Under the pieces are notes generated by a model. That model made no database searches and was not told the origin of the DNA. It saw only the letters and a list, made by a program, of their open reading frames with translations. From Actinomycetes bacterium (GTDB lineage Bacteria; Actinomycetota; Acidimicrobiia; Acidimicrobiales; Palsa-688), in contig JAKBBA010000058.1 in the NCBI GenBank assembly GCA_021808665.1, forward strand, positions 1 to 20,239: 20,239 bases of DNA. Direction: 5' to 3'. Within the stretch, counting starts at the first letter, position 1; the number at the start of each line of letters is the position of its first letter. This document shows, piece after piece, positions 7,510 through 14,381 of the stretch. The translations under genes were made by a program, and so were the position numbers.

Positions 7510-8673
7510 ATGGGCGCAGCACAAAAGCGGCCGGAGCGGCCGGGCGGCCGATCCACCAACGGCCTTCGACGGGGGAGCAACACAGAACCGGACCATCCTC
7601 GAGATGCTCTGTCGGCGGCGCGGCTCGGATCGCAGCTTTTGGGGTCGCAGCGGGCGGCCGGGGTTGAGGAGGTGGTGGAGAGGCTTTTGGCCATCCAGGC
7701 TCAAGACGCCCGGGCGTTCCGGCTGGCCGTCCGGGTCCGCAGCACCGGCTTGAGCGCGGCGGCCGTCGACGCCGCGCTCAGCAGCTCCCGCACGCTGGTG
7801 GTCTCGGGGTTGTGTCGGGGCACTCTCCATCTGGTCCGGGCAGCCGACTACTGGTGGTTGCACCGACTCACCGCGCCACGCCAGCTGACAGCGAACGCGT
7901 CACGTCTTGCCCAGCTCGGAGTCCGAGACGCCCGCGTGGAAGAGGCGGTGGCAGTCGTGATGGCAGAGGTGTCCGCCGGTCCGAAGAGCCGCAGCGAGCT
8001 CGGCTCGGTGCTCGCCGAGGAAGGGCTGCCTACCGGCGGGCAAGGGCTCGTTCATCTCCTCGCCGCCGCGTCGCTTCGCGCCCACCTCGTTCGCGGTCCG
8101 CTCCGAGAAGGTGAGCATTGCTTCGTCGATGCCGAACGCTGGCTGGGCAGACCACGCGACGGCCAACGCCGCGACGAAACCCTCGCCACGCTCGCTCGCC
8201 GCTACCTGGCCGGGCACGGGCCAGCCTCGGCTGGGGACTTGGCCCGGTTCTGCGGCATCGCCGTCGGTGACGCACGCCTCGCGTTCGCTCGAATCGCAGG
8301 GCAAACCCGTGGGTTCGGAGACGGAATGGAGGTCCTCGAAGACCAACACCTCGGACAGGGCGTCCCGTCCCCACGGCTGCTCGGCATGTTCGATCCAATA
8401 CTGCACGGATGGGCCGACCGTTCGTTCGTGCTCAGCGACTACCCCGGGGTGGTCACCTCCAACGGCATCTTCCGAGCGACTGCCCTGGTGGCGGGTCGAG
8501 TCGCTGGCACCTGGAGCCTTCCCTCCGGAGTGCCGACGATCTCCACGACCGAGCCGCTCGTCGCTGAGGTGAAGGTCATGCTCGAAGAGGAAGCCGCCGA
8601 CGTACTCAGATTTCTCGGCTTGGCACCGGCGCCCCTGCGATACCTCCAGCGCGGCGGTCGCGAACAGCGATGA
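7510..8673 (+). CDS. AlkZ-like DNA glycosylase (winged-helix, HTH_42 family)
   Basis: This protein of about 387 residues belongs to the winged-helix HTH_42 family that includes AlkZ and YcaQ/AlkX. The catalytic region reads AIQAQDARAF: a Q-x-Q motif at Gln63 and Gln65, the AlkZ-type signature, where YcaQ-type members have Q-x-D. Other family blocks are GLCRGTLHLV (101-110), LLGMFDPILHGWADRSFVL (290-308) and the closing NGIFRATALVAGRVAGTW. These monofunctional glycosylases excise bulky N-alkylpurines and unhook crosslinks. ATG at 7510 is one base after the epoxide hydrolase stop, implying coupling. About 30 residues before the family core are low in complexity, so translation may start later. 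The family assignment is strong; activity is inferred. Confidence 0.85.
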   Translation: MGAAQKRPERPGGRSTNGLRRGSNTEPDHPRDALSAARLGSQLLGSQRAAGVEEVVERLLAIQAQDARAFRLAVRVRSTGLSAAAVDAALSSSRTLVVSGLCRGTLHLVRAADYWWLHRLTAPRQLTANASRLAQLGVRDARVEEAVAVVMAEVSAGPKSRSELGSVLAEEGLPTGGQGLVHLLAAASLRAHLVRGPLREGEHCFVDAERWLGRPRDGQRRDETLATLARRYLAGHGPASAGDLARFCGIAVGDARLAFARIAGQTRGFGDGMEVLEDQHLGQGVPSPRLLGMFDPILHGWADRSFVLSDYPGVVTSNGIFRATALVAGRVAGTWSLPSGVPTISTTEPLVAEVKVMLEEEAADVLRFLGLAPAPLRYLQRGGREQR

Positions 8674-8986
8674 GCGCCCCTTCGTCGCCTCTCTCCGTTT
8701 TCAACACCGCCTCCGGCCGGGCTGCCCGCCAAGGGACACCTTGCGGGGTGCCGATCCCCCAAATGGGGGGTCTCAGCCCGCCCGGGTCGTCGGGGTACCA
8801 CCCTCCGCCTACCGGCGCACCTTTCGCTGCCAATTCGACGTGGCCGCCGCTCCTGCCTGGTCATCGTCGGCTCCGGATGGTTCCGCTCTGGAGTTCCCGC
8901 TCGACCATCGCGTGTGGAATGGTGAGGAGGACCTCGAGTTGTTGGGGACTCACCGGCGGTAGCCGTGTCGCCTTTCGCTAGTCGGA
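8674..8986. other. Intergenic, 313 bp, with a G/C-tract hairpin
   Basis: GATCCCCC (8753-8760), loop AAAT and GGGGGGTC (8765-8772) form a strong hairpin with one G-U pair, 80 bases after the glycosylase stop. It could terminate the operon or be a dispersed intergenic repeat. A plus-strand frame ending at 8962 contains a stretch reading LEFPLDHRVWNGEEDLELLG that looks protein-like but I cannot place it. Confidence 0.4.
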
Positions 8987-9604
8987 ATGAGAAACCAGAC
9001 TGCGGGGGTGACGACGATACCGATACTGACGGGCCGCCTTGTGGTGCCCAAGCCTGCCGCCGAGGAGCACGCCGCCGCGCTACTGGCGTCGACACCAGCG
9101 ACGGAGTGGGCTTGGAAGCCGGTGCCCAAGCCGGCGACCGTCGAGGACATGTCTGCCCTTCTTAGCGATGTCATGATCAGCCCGGACGGCGGGCGGTATC
9201 CGCTGGTGGTCGTCCGTCGCAGCGACGACTTGGTGATTGGCTCCACGACCCTGCACACGCTGGACTTCACTCAACGCAGCGTCGAGATCGGTTGGACCTG
9301 GCTCGACCAGCGCTGCTGGGGGCAGGGCTACAACGAGGACATGAAGCATGTGTTGCTGGGGTACTGTTTCGGGCCGCTCAGACTGAGTCGGGTGCAATGG
9401 ACCGTAGACGGCGCCAACCTTCGCTCACAGCGAGCCTTGGAGCGGCTCGGTTTCGTGAAGGAGGGCACCCTGCGCAGCCATCGCGTCCGCGTCGACAAGT
9501 CTCGCGCCGACACCGTCGTCTACTCCCTGCTGGCCGACGAGTGGCCCGAAGCGGCTGTCCGACTGAAAGAGTTGATCGACGAGCGGACGCCCGCTGCCCC
9601 GTAA
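8987..9604 (+). CDS. GNAT family N-acetyltransferase (RimJ/RimL-like)
   Basis: This 205-residue single-domain GNAT has the RimJ/RimL layout: TGRLVVPKPAAEEHAAAL at the start, VIGSTTLHTLD strand, VEIGWTWLDQRCWGQGYN with the acetyl-CoA loop R109-CWGQG-Y115, and the motif-B segment NLRSQRALERLGFVKEGTLR. It should move an acetyl group from acetyl-CoA to an amine on a protein terminus or a small molecule; the acceptor is unknown. ATG at 8987 lacks a clear ribosome binding site. GTG at 9008 is a plausible alternative that would give a more typical N-terminus. It is not closely similar to the GNAT fragment at the left edge beyond family motifs. No partner gene is evident. Confidence 0.88.
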   Translation: MRNQTAGVTTIPILTGRLVVPKPAAEEHAAALLASTPATEWAWKPVPKPATVEDMSALLSDVMISPDGGRYPLVVVRRSDDLVIGSTTLHTLDFTQRSVEIGWTWLDQRCWGQGYNEDMKHVLLGYCFGPLRLSRVQWTVDGANLRSQRALERLGFVKEGTLRSHRVRVDKSRADTVVYSLLADEWPEAAVRLKELIDERTPAAP

Positions 9605-9712
9605 CGGCAGCCGTTCCGGGCCCGGTCACCGGATGCCGGCGCGCCACAGGCATACGGTCCTTGCACATCGACAACCCAGGCGAATCCACGAGCGAGCGAC
9701 GAGCGGAGCGGG

Positions 9713-9718
9713 TAGCAT
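9713..9718 (+). promoter_or_regulatory. -10 box of the DUF3224 gene (leaderless)
   Basis: TAGCAT ends seven bases before ATG 9726, and no Shine-Dalgarno lies between them. This spacing puts the transcription start at or next to the start codon. No -35 is evident. Confidence 0.45.
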
Positions 9719-9725
9719 CCGCACC

Positions 9726-10112
9726 ATGACCGATAAGGCGCGGGGCAGTTTCGATGTCACGATGCGCCCGGGGCCCGCAGAGCTCGATGGGGCGGTCACC
9801 CGTTTCGAGCTTTCCAAGACCTTCCACGGCGACCTGGAGGGCACCGGTACTGGCGTCATGTTGTCGGGCGGGGATCTCCAGGCCGGTGAAGCTGGCTACG
9901 TGGCGATCGAGACCGTGCAGGGCCACCTCGGTGAGCGACAGGGCCGCTTCGCGTTGCAGCAGTTCGGGTCGATGCATGCCGGCTCGCAGGCGCTGCACTA
10001 CGAGGTCGTGCCGGGATCGGGAAGCGGTCAGCTCGCCGGCATCGTCGGCTCCCTGCACCTCGACATCGACGAGGATGGCACGCACAACTACGAACTGGAC
10101 TACGAGTTGTAG
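9726..10112 (+). CDS. DUF3224 domain protein
   Basis: This 128-residue protein matches the DUF3224 family. It opens with RGSFDVTMRPG, has FELSKTFHGDLEGTGTGVMLSG in the middle, a YVAIETVQGHLGERQGRFALQQFG strand pair, and ends with a GQLAGIVGSLHLDIDEDGTHNYELDYEL segment typical of the family. The fold is a small beta barrel related to allene oxide cyclase-like proteins, with no established biochemical role. ATG at 9726 is supported by the conserved N-terminus and by the leaderless -10 box; the frame is open upstream but that part is unlike the family. It is followed after 80 bp by a VOC-family gene. Confidence 0.88.
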   Translation: MTDKARGSFDVTMRPGPAELDGAVTRFELSKTFHGDLEGTGTGVMLSGGDLQAGEAGYVAIETVQGHLGERQGRFALQQFGSMHAGSQALHYEVVPGSGSGQLAGIVGSLHLDIDEDGTHNYELDYEL

Positions 10113-10192
10113 CTCGAGGGAGTCATCGGGCCAGGAATCGACTGGCACTGCACGCTTCGCCCGAAGCCGGCGGATCGGCAAGAATCGGGTCT

Positions 10193-10552
10193 GTGGTCAA
10201 GGTTCGCCTGCACGAGGTCACGATCGATTGCGCAGACGTGCCACGAGTCGCTGGGTTCTGGGCCGGTCTGCTCGGCGGCGAGTTGTACGAGCCGATGCCA
10301 GGCTGGCTCCGGCTCGGCTCGTCATCCGACGCAGGGCCGGTGCTGAACTTCCAGCCGGTGCCCGAGCCGAAGCAGGGCAAGGCGCGAGTGCACCTCGACC
10401 TGCTGACCGACGACCTTCAGGCGACGGTCAACCGTGTTGTCGCGCTCGGCGGCCGGACGACCGGTTAGCGCCACGACTACGACGAGGGAACCGTCGTCGT
10501 CCTGACCGACCCGGAGGGCACGGAGTTCTGCGTGGTGGCCTACCGCAACTGA
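10193..10552 (+). pseudogene. VOC/glyoxalase-like protein interrupted by an amber codon
   Basis: The gene encodes a typical 119-residue VOC (glyoxalase/bleomycin-resistance) domain, but codon 92 is TAG (10466-10468). Before it lie IDCADVPRVAGFWAGLLGG, the GWLRLGSS strand, NFQPVPEPK and HLDLLTDDLQATVNRVVALGG. After it the same frame continues RHDYDEGTVVVLTDPEGTE and FCVVAY to TGA at 10550-10552. In relatives the interrupted position is commonly Glu, so a single GAG to TAG change would explain it. The part beyond the stop holds the last strands and a Glu that is normally a metal ligand, so the 91-residue product should not be functional. Start is GTG 10193. Alternatives are a sequencing error or amber suppression. 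Confidence 0.8.
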
Positions 10553-10706
10553 CTCGTGCTCACAGCGATGCGGGGGGCACCCCTCGTCTCGCCACAGTCT
10601 CTGGGGCCCACCCGGATTCCGTTACCGGGACACTGTGTTGGCTGGCTGACCCGTGCCCTGGGTCCGCCGGCCGTTGCGCCAATTGCGCCAGTCCGCCAGT
10701 TCGAAC

Positions 10707-10852
10707 GGGTTGCCGAGCGGCGGGGTCTTGGGGGCTACCGCAGGCTGACCGCCGTCGGTGCCCGCAGCTTCTCGGGGGCGGACGCGATCGAGATGCGTCG
10801 GACCCGGCCGGAGGGGACGTCGAGGCAGGCGGCGGTGTCGCCGTAGGTCGGG
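10707..10852 (-). pseudogene. 3' remnant of an ECF41-type sigma factor gene
   Basis: On the minus strand, 10852 to 10735 encodes TYGDTAACLDVPSGRVRRI then SAPEKLRAP up to TAG at 10735-10737. This is the final 40 residues of an ECF41 sigma factor and aligns without gaps with the end of the intact sigma gene at 13509-13626. The DNA match also covers 28 bp past the stop codon, giving two 146-bp segments (10707-10852 and 13481-13626) that differ at about 18 positions by eye. The sigma-2 and sigma-4 domains are missing; left-over DNA beyond 10852 belongs to an AraC remnant. It is a dead copy or the scar of a second sigma gene. Confidence 0.75.
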
Positions 10853-10876
10853 GTCCCGCACCCTCTACCACCCTCT

Positions 10877-11110
10877 TCAGCCAACAGGCGGCGCGCTGTG
10901 TCGGCGGCGGAACTCGGTCGGAGAGAGACGTAGGCTGCGTGGAACATTGGCTGGCGTGAAGCTCGATCCTGCAGCCGACAGCGCGGGCTGCTTTCGCGAT
11001 CGACAGGTCCGTAGATGCGAGAAGGCGGGCCATCCACTCGGCCCTCGTCTGGCGTGGGTAGGCCATCGGACTCGTCCCAACAGTGGCATCGAAGGCGCGA
11101 ACGAGTTGGT
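10877..11110 (-). pseudogene. AraC-family regulator remnant, frameshifted
   Basis: Read from 11110 leftward, the minus strand encodes LNQLVRAFDATVGTSPMAY, then RAEWMARLLASTDLSIAKAA and RAVG: the first helix-turn-helix of an AraC/XylS DNA-binding domain and the start of the second. The rest appears in two other frames (FHAAY, then LSPTEFRRRHSAPPVG to a stop at 10877), so at least two frameshifts have occurred between about 10975 and 10920. LSPTEFRRRH is the family C-terminal signature. Only about 75 residues of the C-terminal domain survive and no effector domain is found upstream. It is not functional. Confidence 0.65.
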
Positions 11111-11285
11111 TGAGAGCGCAACAAGTGTTACTTCTTCACGAGAGCAGCAATCGTCCACCGGTCGGGTCAGACCGTTGCGCGGCATGCCAACCGCGGCGAC
11201 GACATGACCGAGGACGACGCCCCGCACTATGAGGGGGCGTGCCGAACTGAAGGGCGTGTTCTGCGGAGCGGCCCCCCGCGCGTCA

Positions 11286-11882
11286 TCAGCGCGATGCGGG
11301 ATTGCGGACGATGAGCAGCAGCCCGGCGCCGGTCGGGGCGAGCGCTTCGGTCACCTCGGGCTCGGCAGTGACGAGCGTGCGGAACTCGGCGACCTGCTCG
11401 GCGTGGGAGAGCACGCTGTCGACGGCCAGCAGCCCGCCGGGCCTCAGCGTGCGGAGTAGGTCGAGCCAGTAGCCGGGGTAGGCGGGGCGTTCGGCGTCGA
11501 GGAAGATCAGGTCCCATTCCGCGTCTGGGGACTGTTTCAGCGCGTCGGCGGCGTCCTGGACGCGCAGATCGACAACGGCGGATAGTCCGGCGCAATCGAG
11601 GTTGCGGGCGGCTTGAGCGCTGCGGTCGGCCTCGATCTCCACGCTGGTCAGATGGCCGCCGGTGGCGTCCACCGCGTCGGCCAGCCACAGCGTGGAGAAC
11701 CCATTGGAGGTGCCCAGCTCCAACACGTTGTGTGCGGCGGTGGCGCGGACGAGGACGGCCAGCAGCTCGGCGGTGTCCGGTTCCAGGTTGCGGAGCCGGT
11801 CGAGGCGGTCAGGCTTATCGGCGTCGTAGCTGACGCCGTGGTGGTGCAACTCGTCGAGCAGCGCGGTCAGTTGCTGGTCCAT
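11286..11882 (-). CDS. SAM-dependent O-methyltransferase (class I)
   Basis: This 198-residue enzyme is of the small-molecule O-methyltransferase type. Motif I is VLELGTSNGFSTLWLA (53-68), the acidic residue for SAM ribose is in VEIE (about 81-84), and the metal/substrate region reads DLIFLDAERPAYPGYW (124-139), followed by LRPGGLLAVD (146-155). It is shorter than CCoAOMT-like enzymes but complete across the Rossmann fold. ATG at 11882 has GGAG about ten bases upstream. It is divergent from the CGNR regulator, with 43 bp between start codons, so the regulator may control it. Substrate is unknown; catechol-like or other hydroxylated compounds are typical of this group. Confidence 0.85.
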   Translation of the reverse strand: MDQQLTALLDELHHHGVSYDADKPDRLDRLRNLEPDTAELLAVLVRATAAHNVLELGTSNGFSTLWLADAVDATGGHLTSVEIEADRSAQAARNLDCAGLSAVVDLRVQDAADALKQSPDAEWDLIFLDAERPAYPGYWLDLLRTLRPGGLLAVDSVLSHAEQVAEFRTLVTAEPEVTEALAPTGAGLLLIVRNPASR

Positions 11883-11913
11883 ACGAAAACACTCCTACGG
11901 ATTCGTCACTGTC

Positions 11914-11919
11914 TAAGAT
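11914..11919 (+). promoter_or_regulatory. -10 box of the CGNR regulator gene (leaderless)
   Basis: TAAGAT lies six bases before GTG 11926 and there is no Shine-Dalgarno in between, which predicts a transcript starting at the start codon. It sits in the 43-bp divergent region shared with the methyltransferase gene. Confidence 0.45.
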
Positions 11920-11925
11920 GATGAC

Positions 11926-12564
11926 GTGATCGTATCTGAGGGAACGACCCCAAAGCGCCGCTTCTCGTTTCGCAGCGACCGGCTCTGTCTCGATTTCGCC
12001 GCCACGCTGATGTTTCGAGGCACCGAGCAGCCTCAAGAGCTGCTCGACTCGCCGGCTACGCTCAGCGCGTGGGCGCTCGGCGGTGCCATCGTCTCCCGCT
12101 CGATTGCCTGCAACGGCAATGACCTAGCTCACGCTGTTGAGTTGCGCGAGGCGATTTATCGCCTCGCCATTACCCGGATCACTGGCCGCGCGTCTGCGTC
12201 CGCTGATCTGCGGGCGGTGGTCAACCGGCACGGCCGACGATCGCCCGTTGCCGTCGTCCTCGACTCGGAGGGAGCACTTACCCGATCGGGGTCGATGGCG
12301 GCCGTGCTGGCGAGCATCGCGCGCGACGCTATCGAGCTGCTCGGCGGCCCCGACGCGCAGCGTCTACGCCAATGCGGACGCGACGGGTGCACCCGCATGT
12401 TCGTCGACCGCTCCCGCGGGTGCAACCGTAGGTGGTGCGGGATGCGTGAGTGCGGCAACCGCGTCAATGCTGCCACCTACCGCCGACGCAAGCACCACGA
12501 CCCGAACCACGCGTCCACGAGATTCTTGGGCACCAAGCGCGAGAATGAGGGCGATGACCGATAA
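11926..12564 (+). CDS. CGNR zinc-finger / ABATE-domain regulator
   Basis: This 212-residue protein has an N-terminal ABATE-like domain (about 12-130; starts FRSDRLCLDFAATL) and a C-terminal CGNR zinc finger. Cys150, Cys155, Cys171 and Cys176 are the expected zinc ligands, and CGNRVNAATYRRR at 176-188 is the family signature. Members are presumed stress-related or metabolite-responsive transcription factors of actinobacteria and proteobacteria; the finger probably binds DNA. GTG at 11926 agrees with the leaderless -10. The gene overlaps the next (DJ-1/PfpI) by 11 bp, so they form an operon, and it is divergent from the O-methyltransferase. I infer that it regulates the divergent pair. Confidence 0.9.
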   Translation: MIVSEGTTPKRRFSFRSDRLCLDFAATLMFRGTEQPQELLDSPATLSAWALGGAIVSRSIACNGNDLAHAVELREAIYRLAITRITGRASASADLRAVVNRHGRRSPVAVVLDSEGALTRSGSMAAVLASIARDAIELLGGPDAQRLRQCGRDGCTRMFVDRSRGCNRRWCGMRECGNRVNAATYRRRKHHDPNHASTRFLGTKRENEGDDR

Positions 12565-13177
12565 GCCACGCCGTATCTCCGTTGTGCTGTTCGACGGGTT
12601 CGAGCTACTGGACGTGTTCGGACCGGTCGAGCTGTTCAGCCTCGCTCCCAGTCGGCTCGCGATCGAGTTCATCGGCCCCCAAGCAGGCCCGGTCGCCAGC
12701 AGTCAGGGCGTTCAGGTGAGCGCGACCACCGGCTACGGCACCGCCGAGGCCCCGGACATCATGCTCATCCCCGGAGGCCAGGGCACACGACGGCTCGTCA
12801 ACGACGAAACGTTCCTCTCCTGGCTGCGAGCCTGGGTGGCACGAGCGTCGCTGGTGACCTCGGTCTGCACCGGGTCCGCAGTCCTCGCCGCCGCAGGATT
12901 GCTCGACGGCTACCGAGCGACCTCGAACAAGGCCGCCTTCAACTGGGTCCGCCAGCAGAGCGACAAGGTCGAATGGATCGCCCGAGCCCGATGGGTCGAG
13001 GACCGCGACCGCTGGACATCATCAGGGATCGCTGCCGGCATCGACATGGCCGCAGCACTCCTGGCGAACCTTTTCGGCAACGACGTCGCACACGAGGTCA
13101 CCACCCGCGCCGAGATCGAGATCCACCGCGACCCTACGTGGGACCCGTTCGCCACGATCCACGGATTCGCCGAGTAA
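12554..13177 (+). CDS. DJ-1/PfpI family protein (isonitrile hydratase-like)
   Basis: This 207-residue protein has the DJ-1/PfpI fold. It opens with RISVVLFDGFELLDVFGPVE (7-26), which carries the acidic residues near the active site, then DIMLIPGGQGTR, and the nucleophile elbow SVCTGSAVLAAAGLLDG with Cys105. ATSNKAAFNWV and WTSSGIAAGIDMAAALL complete the family. The CTGS elbow and DVFGPVE segment are those of isonitrile hydratase-like members, but AraC-type GlxA regulators share this domain; here there is no HTH. It may hydrate an isonitrile or be another Cys-based hydrolase. ATG 12554 lies within the end of the CGNR gene. The isonitrile assignment is a family-level inference. Confidence 0.88.
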   Translation: MTDKPRRISVVLFDGFELLDVFGPVELFSLAPSRLAIEFIGPQAGPVASSQGVQVSATTGYGTAEAPDIMLIPGGQGTRRLVNDETFLSWLRAWVARASLVTSVCTGSAVLAAAGLLDGYRATSNKAAFNWVRQQSDKVEWIARARWVEDRDRWTSSGIAAGIDMAAALLANLFGNDVAHEVTTRAEIEIHRDPTWDPFATIHGFAE

Positions 13178-13508
13178 GCAGCACCTGCCTTTCGACACAC
13201 GGATGATGTGACGCACCAACCGTCCGCCACCCCTCACAGGTAGGCTCAATCCTGCAAGCAGACGATCGGGCACGGGCAAGTTTGGTTGCCGATAGCACCA
13301 TGGAGGGCCGCTGCTACCGTTGCCAGCGTCACGGTTGCTCGATGGGAGCGAGGTTGCGGTCCTACGGGGACTTCGGCGCCGGCGGCGTCTCCATCTCCAG
13401 CGCAGCCGTCGGCGCGCCCGGGGCGGAACCCTGGCCGTCTCTGGAGGACCGACATGCCGTGACGTCGGAGCGGATCCGCCGGGTCGCCGAGCGGCGGGGT
13501 CTCCGAGG
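13178..13508. other. Intergenic, 331 bp between convergent genes
   Basis: This gap separates the convergent DJ-1/PfpI and sigma factor genes. I see no gene. Bases 13481-13508 belong to the 146-bp segment that is repeated at 10707-10852. The remainder has open frames on both strands without ribosome binding sites or motifs. Confidence 0.5.
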
Positions 13509-14381
13509 CTACCGCAGGCGGACTTCCGTCGGCGCCCGCAGCTTGTCGGGGGCGGACACGATCCAGATGCGCCGGACCCGGTCGCCGGTGACGTCGAGGC
13601 AGATGGCGGTGTCGCCGTAGGTCGGGCCCTGCAGCCACAGGCCGGGCGAACCGTTGAAGCGAGCGGGCTGGTAGTTGGTGGCCGGTGAGGATCGGCGGGC
13701 CAGGTTGGCGATGAAGCGGCTGACCCGCTCCGGCCCGACGATGGGGTGCCGGGCGGCGCGCCGGTTGCGTCCACCGTCGCTGACGAGGACCACGTCGTCG
13801 GCGAGCAATGCCATAGTGGCAGCCATGTCACCGTTGAGCACGGCGGCGAGCAGCCGGTCGACTATTGGCTGCGCTGCGGGCGACGGCGGTCGGGGCCGGG
13901 CGGCGCGTACCTTGCGTCGGGCCCGCACGGCGAGCTGTCGCGTCGATGCCGGGGTCCGGTCCACGATGGCTGCCACCTCGTCGAAGGAGAGACCGAACAC
14001 GTCGGCCAGGACGAAGACCGCCCGGCTGACCGGGTCGAGCTTCTCGAGGACGGCGAGGAAGCCGATGGTGAGGCTCTCGGCCATCTCGGCGTGCTCCTCG
14101 GGTGTGGGGGCGACGACGACCGGCTCGGGCAGCCAAGGGCCGACGTAGACCTCCCGGCGGCACTGGGCGGAGGTCAGCCGGTCCAAAGCCAGGCGGGTCG
14201 TCACCGTCGTCAGCCACGCCGGCGGCCGTTCGATCGACGCCGTGTCGGCGGCCGACCACCGCAGCCAGGTTTCCTGGCAGACGTCTTCGGCGTCGGCGAG
14301 GCTGCCCAGCAGCCGGTAGGCCAGGCCGAGCAGCCGGGGCTGCTCGACGGCGAACACTCCGAGTCCGCCGTCGATGCTCAC
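13509..14381 (-). CDS. ECF41-type sigma factor with SnoaL-like C-terminal domain
   Basis: This 290-residue sigma factor has a sigma-70 region 2 (about 8-72; LLGSLADAEDVCQETWLRW), a linker with WLPEP at 83-87, region 4 (about 104-158; DVFGLSFDEVAAIVDRTPAS) and a SnoaL/NTF2-like extension. WLPEP, DGGR (202-205) and the end motif SAPDKL (276-281) correspond to the three signatures of ECF41 (WLPEP, DGGG, NPDKL). In ECF41 the extension both stabilises and limits sigma activity in place of a separate anti-sigma factor. GTG at 14381 overlaps the stop of the FAD oxidoreductase by four bases (GTGA). The operon's own promoter matches the ECF41 consensus, so positive autoregulation is expected. Partner genes of ECF41 are often oxidoreductases. 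Confidence 0.92.
   Translation of the reverse strand: MSIDGGLGVFAVEQPRLLGLAYRLLGSLADAEDVCQETWLRWSAADTASIERPPAWLTTVTTRLALDRLTSAQCRREVYVGPWLPEPVVVAPTPEEHAEMAESLTIGFLAVLEKLDPVSRAVFVLADVFGLSFDEVAAIVDRTPASTRQLAVRARRKVRAARPRPPSPAAQPIVDRLLAAVLNGDMAATMALLADDVVLVSDGGRNRRAARHPIVGPERVSRFIANLARRSSPATNYQPARFNGSPGLWLQGPTYGDTAICLDVTGDRVRRIWIVSAPDKLRAPTEVRLR

Noticed and set aside
10640..10710. Sequence with a TTCGAA that resembles a tRNA T-loop
   Set aside because: No acceptor or anticodon stems can be formed around it.
13205..13250. Possible second ECF41 promoter on the minus strand (CGTCACA near 13207)
   Set aside because: The -35 has one mismatch and no CGTC lies 16 bases downstream.
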